This document shows positions 20,493 through 24,927 of a stretch of DNA of 24,927 nt, in pieces. The position numbers were made by a program, and so were the translations under genes. Source of the stretch: Beroe ovata (lineage: Eukaryota > Ctenophora > Nuda > Beroida > Beroidae). Where the stretch lies: the NCBI GenBank assembly GCA_946803715.1, contig CAMPET010000019.1:135613-160539 (forward strand). The letters are read 5' to 3'. Each line of letters starts with the position of its first letter. The first letter of the stretch is position 1. The notes under the pieces are model-generated. The model had not been told where the DNA came from. It made no database searches and saw only the letters and a program-made list of their open reading frames with translations.

Positions 20493-20691
20493 ATCAAGAC
20501 TTTGGAATTTCTGATAACGCACAGATGCAACAACACTACTTATGCAACAACACTACTTATCAACACTACTTATTACAATCAAATTTGAGAACTGAAGATG
20601 GTGTATGTCACACTGAAACGTTTTTAACTCACTAACAACGACTGTTTCACTTGTTGCATCTGTGCGTTATCAGAAATTCCAAAGTCTTGAT
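20493..20691. mobile_element. MITE-like element with 41 bp perfect terminal inverted repeats
   Basis: The 41 bases at 20493-20533 (from ATCAAGACTTTGG to GATGCAACAA) are exactly reverse-complemented at 20651-20691. The 117-base centre has three copies of CAACACTACTTAT and no coding. The perfect arms suggest a recent non-autonomous DNA transposon or a foldback element. I find no convincing short target duplication at the arm ends. A 12-base direct repeat GACTAAGATCTA lies at 20482-20493 and 20733-20744, so the inserted unit could be larger than the arms. The transposon superfamily is not assignable. Confidence 0.6.
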
Positions 20692-22890
20692 TTCTCATGC
20701 GACTGCTACAAAACACCCCACTACTCCAACTCGACTAAGATCTAGTTTGAGTAAACTGAGATCTGGTTCAAGTGGACCCTTGTCCAGATAGTAGACTCAG
20801 AATAAAATCAATCACAAACTCATTTTTTCTGATGACGTGATTCTGGATTGTTCCAGGTACTCAAAAATCTGATCTTGAGCTTGATATTGATATCCGATCC
20901 TTTATTATAGCAGTACGCTATCCACATCAAATTAAAATATCGAACACGCCCATCTTTTATACATTTCAATGCTGCACTTCTCAAAATCTAATACCTTTAT
21001 TTCTGATGTCTGTGGTTTTGATCATTTTTTGCAAATATCATGGCTTGCGAGTTGAGCATATTAAAACGGTTCTCAGATGAAAACCGTTTCTACTTGATAA
21101 TTATCGCATATTATCGCCAGCGACGAGCGTAGTCGCATAGCACCTGCGCAATTCAAGGTTACAGGTATTTATGATCGTGCAGTGCTTGAACAGTACGGTT
21201 AAATGTTTCTACTCAATGTTAGCGGTTTTGTTGTTGTCGCGGATACCTATTTGATTTTGGGGTTTTCACGATATCTTTTATTAAAAACTTATTTTCGAAC
21301 ATTCAATTTTTCGACGCACAAAATTGCTCAAATTTGACGCACCCTCCTCTAACTCTAGCATATGCTATTTTTACTGATCATACCGTCTTGCGACATTTGG
21401 TTCCTAATTAACTACCAATTAATTTCAAATTAGGTTCTCGAATGCTCCCCGCGAGTTAATGAGCTCGTCGAGGGTCGACAATTCACGTATGTTCTGCACA
21501 TTTATGTCTTTCCTGCAACTTCTGCAGTGTCACCGATATTTTGGGTAAAAAATGCTATCGTCAAACGTACATACTCCGCGATAGAGCTGCATAACTGTGA
21601 CATATTAATACTAATCACGACTTTATGATGATAAGATAGAAGTCTTATCACTGCGCATTGATACATGTAGCCAACTTACGATAGATCACGCATATTTATC
21701 TTGCATTATTGCTATAGACGTGGGAGAAGCATCTTTTTTGCATTGTTCGGGTGTTAACCCCACCTTTTCTCCAAAACCTCATTCTACACCCAAAATTGGG
21801 GTTTTATCATTTGAAATATCACTCTCACCATCGCTATTAGCTCTCTGTTATCGACTATTTATAGCTCTGGTGGTACTGATAGATCTTTAGTTAGCCTAAG
21901 AATATACAATTGTATTCCAAACTGCTATTATAGGCGCGGACCCCAAGAAATTCTACAGTGTCTTTGTGTGAGTGTGTGTGTGTGTTTGTGTGTGTATGTT
22001 TGTGTGTGTGTGTGTGTGTGTGAACTGTGAGAGTGTGTGTATGAGTGTGAGTTGTGTATCATTATTGTTGTGTGAACTTTCTCACGATCATATGGGAATT
22101 ATTATTCATTTCATTAATTGATTCGATAGTTTGTCATGCTATATTCTGTGAGTGTACATTCCTTCTTCTACTACACAGGATTAGTTAACGTTTGTGTGTG
22201 AAAATTCATGACGTAGTGAATACTGAATAGTGATAAGTATGCCCTATGGTTATTCTGATCAATCGTGATGATTCAAGTTTATTAATCTAAATTTTGTGTT
22301 TTTTTTCTCAGTGTTTCTAGTATACTTGATTAGAGACTCATTCAATTACATCAGCTTCGTATCGGATCAGCAAATCCCCTTTGTCATGGCTTTCTCCCAT
22401 GAGTGGTCGCATTTTTACTCCGCAATGTCGTGATTCACGACTCGTGAAATTCCGTAATTTTTAACAACTTAAGTAAACACATTACATGATGATGCAATGT
22501 ATGCTGCAACCCATTCCCCATTGCGGCGCATATCATAGTCACCACGTACATGATTATGGTTAGTGATTTTGTGGCTGTGTTGGTGTGAAAAAACCTAGGC
22601 TCGCGTCATCCGATCACCCTGCAATCCGATCAGTACAGTTACTTCAAAAATCTTGGTATCTTCTGGGTATATATATCCGACATCAGATCCGATGACATTT
22701 GGTGTGGGGTATATATATTTCCCACGGTTAGCTATAACACGCCCCGCATAAGTAGCTGGTATCTGCAGCTATACCACGTCTCATGCCCCTGATTATTGCA
22801 CGTGATCACATTTCTCCACAAGGACTCTCTCATTCTCTATATATTGTGCTGCTGCATGTGTATCAAGCATGTATACGCAGTACACAATGG
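20692..22890. other. Gene-free interval before block C
   Basis: AT-rich, no supportable exon. Includes the second GACTAAGATCTA (20733-20744), a GGGTGTTAA/ACACCC region (21749-21790) and a TG microsatellite (21965-22058). Several TATATATA strings occur near 22665-22715. Confidence 0.45.
21965..22058. repeat. Imperfect TG microsatellite
   Basis: TG/GTGA-rich run with TT and TA interruptions. Confidence 0.9.
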
Positions 22891-22896
22891 ACGATG

Positions 22897-22920
22897 TGAT
22901 TGGTTGGGACTCTATTTATA
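22897..22920 (+). promoter_or_regulatory. Candidate promoter for block C (inverted CCAAT and TATTTATA)
   Basis: GATTGG at 22898-22903 is followed by TATTTATA at 22913-22920, and an E-box GCACGTGATC lies about 100 bases upstream at 22798-22807. The ATG of block C is 350 bases downstream. Several other TATATATA strings in this stretch compete, so the placement is uncertain. Confidence 0.3.
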
Positions 22921-23230
22921 GGTTGTCAGCCCATTATATTCCAGATATATATAACTGATATAGTGGTCCGTTGAGAATCCGTTTATAGTTTATCTTGTGC
23001 TGCGGTTATATTAGGACCGTTTATCTGTTGTTACTCGACAATTTACAAAACGGTTATTTTCGTTTCGACCGTTTTTCCTTACGATATCGTATTGTTCCTT
23101 TGCCCTAGGAACAATAGTTGTTCTTACACAAGTTCCGTGATATCATTCAAATTGAACGGAGTATTTTTCCGACCGTTGCAATTGCTGACATTTCTGCCAC
23201 GATTGCTAAGATATTCCCCTAACCCCTCAC

Positions 23231-23244
23231 TCCCCCCTCTCCAG
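23231..23244 (+). promoter_or_regulatory. Acceptor-like tract before block C ATG
   Basis: A TCCCCCCTCTCCAG tract ends 22 bases before the ATG. If used, block C begins with a non-coding first exon upstream. An in-frame TGA at 23258-23260 lies between this site and the ATG, so the exon start would be untranslated either way. Confidence 0.35.
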
Positions 23245-23266
23245 CTATCAACCCCAATGAAACACC

Positions 23267-24343
23267 ATGTCGTGTGATTTGCTCTCCTCCTCCTCCCCTT
23301 TATCTCTACACCGACCCAGCTACCCAAAGATAGTCTATCATAACGAGAAGTGGACTTCCTACCCTGAGATATCACCCCCTTGCCGATCACAAGTCAGTCA
23401 GAACACAACCTTCCCTTTCGCTCGAGACGGGCCCTCTTTTTCATCCCAGAGACGTCACACCCTCGAGCATATCCAGTATTTGGAGTCAGAGGAAGCCAGA
23501 ATCATGTGCAGCGGCGGATCAGTCAGAGAGTCCCGGAAGAGACCAAAGATTTCGAGGAGGTCCAACTCGTTTAAAAGGAAGTCCCTGCTCTTCTTCAAGA
23601 TGTTAGGATCGACAGATCGGAGGTACAAATCTGAAGATAGGGATGATGAGTCAGTGACAACGAAGATGGTCGAATGCACAAGAGAAGACCACACCCCTCC
23701 TGCAACCCCCGCTCTCTCATCATCTGATACCATCCCCCCACACCAATCAGTACGATCGGTAGCATCAGAACCAGCCTCAACAACGCGTGACGTCACGCAC
23801 CCTGATGATGTCATTGTACACAGGACGGTCAGTGACACGACTGACCACGTGGTACTGCGCAGGAGCCGCGCGCTCGTTGGCATGGCAACCACTGCAGTAC
23901 CTGTAATGCACTCCAAATCGCTGCGCAGACCGGCGACTGCCGCGTCGTGTCGACCCAGCACCATGCTCGATCTGAACCGGACCCCTTCCTCTGCTTCTTC
24001 TTCATCCTCTTCTCGGTGCGGGATTTCTCCCGCCAAAAGACCCACTTCCTGCTACGTGCCTACATCGGCAAACCCGCCCGAGACTTCGCGACTACAACGA
24101 AAACTCCGGCGCTTGAGTGCCAGTGTTCGGAACTTCTCTTTCGATAAACTGCTCAGTGGCAGAAAGCTGAGTGGTCCACTCAAAGAAGTGGAGACGGACG
24201 GAGTGGATGCTGAAGTGAAGAAAACGAGTGATTCAGGTCAAGTGGACCAGACCGAGGAACAAGCTGGACAGAGAAAGAGTCTCCCACCTGATTTCAAATA
24301 TGAGAATGCAGTGTCTCACAGCACTCCCTCCAGCTTCAGGAAG
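23267..24343 (+). CDS. Block C: Ser/Arg-rich disordered N-terminal exon
   Basis: ATG at 23267 with TGA two codons upstream in frame; 359 complete codons to donor AAG|GTAAGA in phase 0. Read-through would add five residues and stop at 24359-24361. Residues 86-112 are basic (VRESRKRPKISRRSNSFKRK), followed by LLFFKML, a short hydrophobic patch that could touch membrane. Residues about 240-250 are a Ser run. Residues 276-300 form a second basic Ser-rich motif (LQRKLRRLSASVRNFSFDKL). Several RRxS/RxxS sites suit basophilic kinases such as PKA or Akt and possible 14-3-3 docking; that is inference. A GTGACGTCAC CRE-like palindrome (about 23788-23797) and an X-box-like site (23876-23889) lie in the coding sequence. 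The family is not recognised. Confidence 0.8.
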
Positions 24344-24900
24344 GTAAGAGATAGGTTTTAGGTTATGTTTTTAGGTGGTTGTTTGGTCTCGGAAGGGGTT
24401 CATATGAGGTGGGAATTTGGGGGAGGTCGTTAGAGGGAAAATGAGGCATCCCATTCCAGGTGAGGGTTGCGTAATTCAGCTGCACTACATGCCCATTGCT
24501 GAATGGTATCAGTTTATTTTTGGTGCGGCACGTAATGGGTAATTCGTGTGCCTGCTGGTGGTATTTATAGTCAATCTCGCTATCAATTAGTCTGACGAGA
24601 GAGTGCATTAAGTCACGTCGTCTGAGAGGGTTAAGCAATCATCAATTTCCTGGAATAATCAATCCTGTTTTTAGAATTTAGAATTTAGACCAGCGCGAAA
24701 GTTTTTTTCACCGCGCGAAGCACTTTCCCAGTCGCCCGCCGAATGATCATGATTCTGACAGCGCATCTGACAGCGCATGTACATCTGATAGTTTACAGAA
24801 AATTTGCCGGTGGATATACATCACAGGTCATTATGCAGTGCTCTACATTATTTATGTGGCTGACATAATACGGGTATGAGTCACTCAGAGTACTGGTCAT
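24344..24900 (+). other. Intron start after block C
   Basis: Begins at the GTAAGA donor and shows no further exon before the window ends. Contains a two-unit tandem of TCTGACAGCGCA (24754-24765 and 24766-24777) and a short repeat of TTTAGAA near 24672-24686. Confidence 0.6.
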
Positions 24901-24901
24901 G

Positions 24902-24927
24902 CACACACACACACACACACACACACA
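24902..24927. repeat. CA microsatellite at right edge
   Basis: Perfect CA run continuing past the end of the window. Confidence 0.95.

Noticed and set aside
23455-24045. 196-codon reverse open frame under block C
   Set aside because: Antisense shadow of a Ser/Arg-rich + strand exon; no splice or start context of its own.

Overview
The window is nuclear DNA from an animal, most likely a strongly heterozygous invertebrate. Support: coding blocks end at consensus GT splice donors and are joined by short GT...AG introns; they are separated by AT-rich stretches of 3 to 15 kb with no coding; there are many CA/TG microsatellites, assembly Ns, and TATA/CCAAT-type promoter elements. I see no bacterial operon, tRNA, rRNA or CRISPR structure. 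I cannot name the species or phylum from sequence alone.

Three well-supported coding blocks lie on the + strand. Block A (1480-3658 joined to 3795-4219) gives 868 residues. Block B (19166-19503 joined to 19583-19826) gives 194 residues. Block C (23267-24343) gives 359 residues. Each has an in-frame stop a few codons before its ATG, so each starts a protein. Each runs into a GT donor in phase 0 without a stop. All three are basic, Ser/Pro/Arg/Thr-rich and predicted disordered, with no recognisable catalytic domain. The simplest reading is three alternative N-terminal modules, each with its own promoter, spliced to one shared core to the right of the window. Three separate genes remain possible. 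I do not recognise the gene.

Layout: 1-430 holds a doubtful, frame-broken 3' exon of an upstream gene. 430-1460 is non-coding. 1480-4219 is block A. 4220-19000 is a very long non-coding interval holding one doubtful antisense ORF (5135-5431), microsatellites, E-box and CCAAT/X-box clusters, a degenerate GTGTCA repeat array (10735-10950) and a 1.3 kb direct duplication (14657-17277) that looks like unmerged haplotypes. A TATA promoter with two identical E-boxes precedes block B. 19827-22890 holds a 41 bp inverted-repeat element. Block C follows, then intron sequence to a CA repeat at the right edge.

The most notable signals are the shared phase of the three first-exon modules, a coding exon built partly on five CACGTG palindromes, a GTGTCA-type repeat found both in block B and, on the other strand, in the upstream non-coding array, a periodic array of CCAAT plus RFX-type X-box elements at 13934-14200, and a window-wide excess of CACGTG and X-box-like palindromes.
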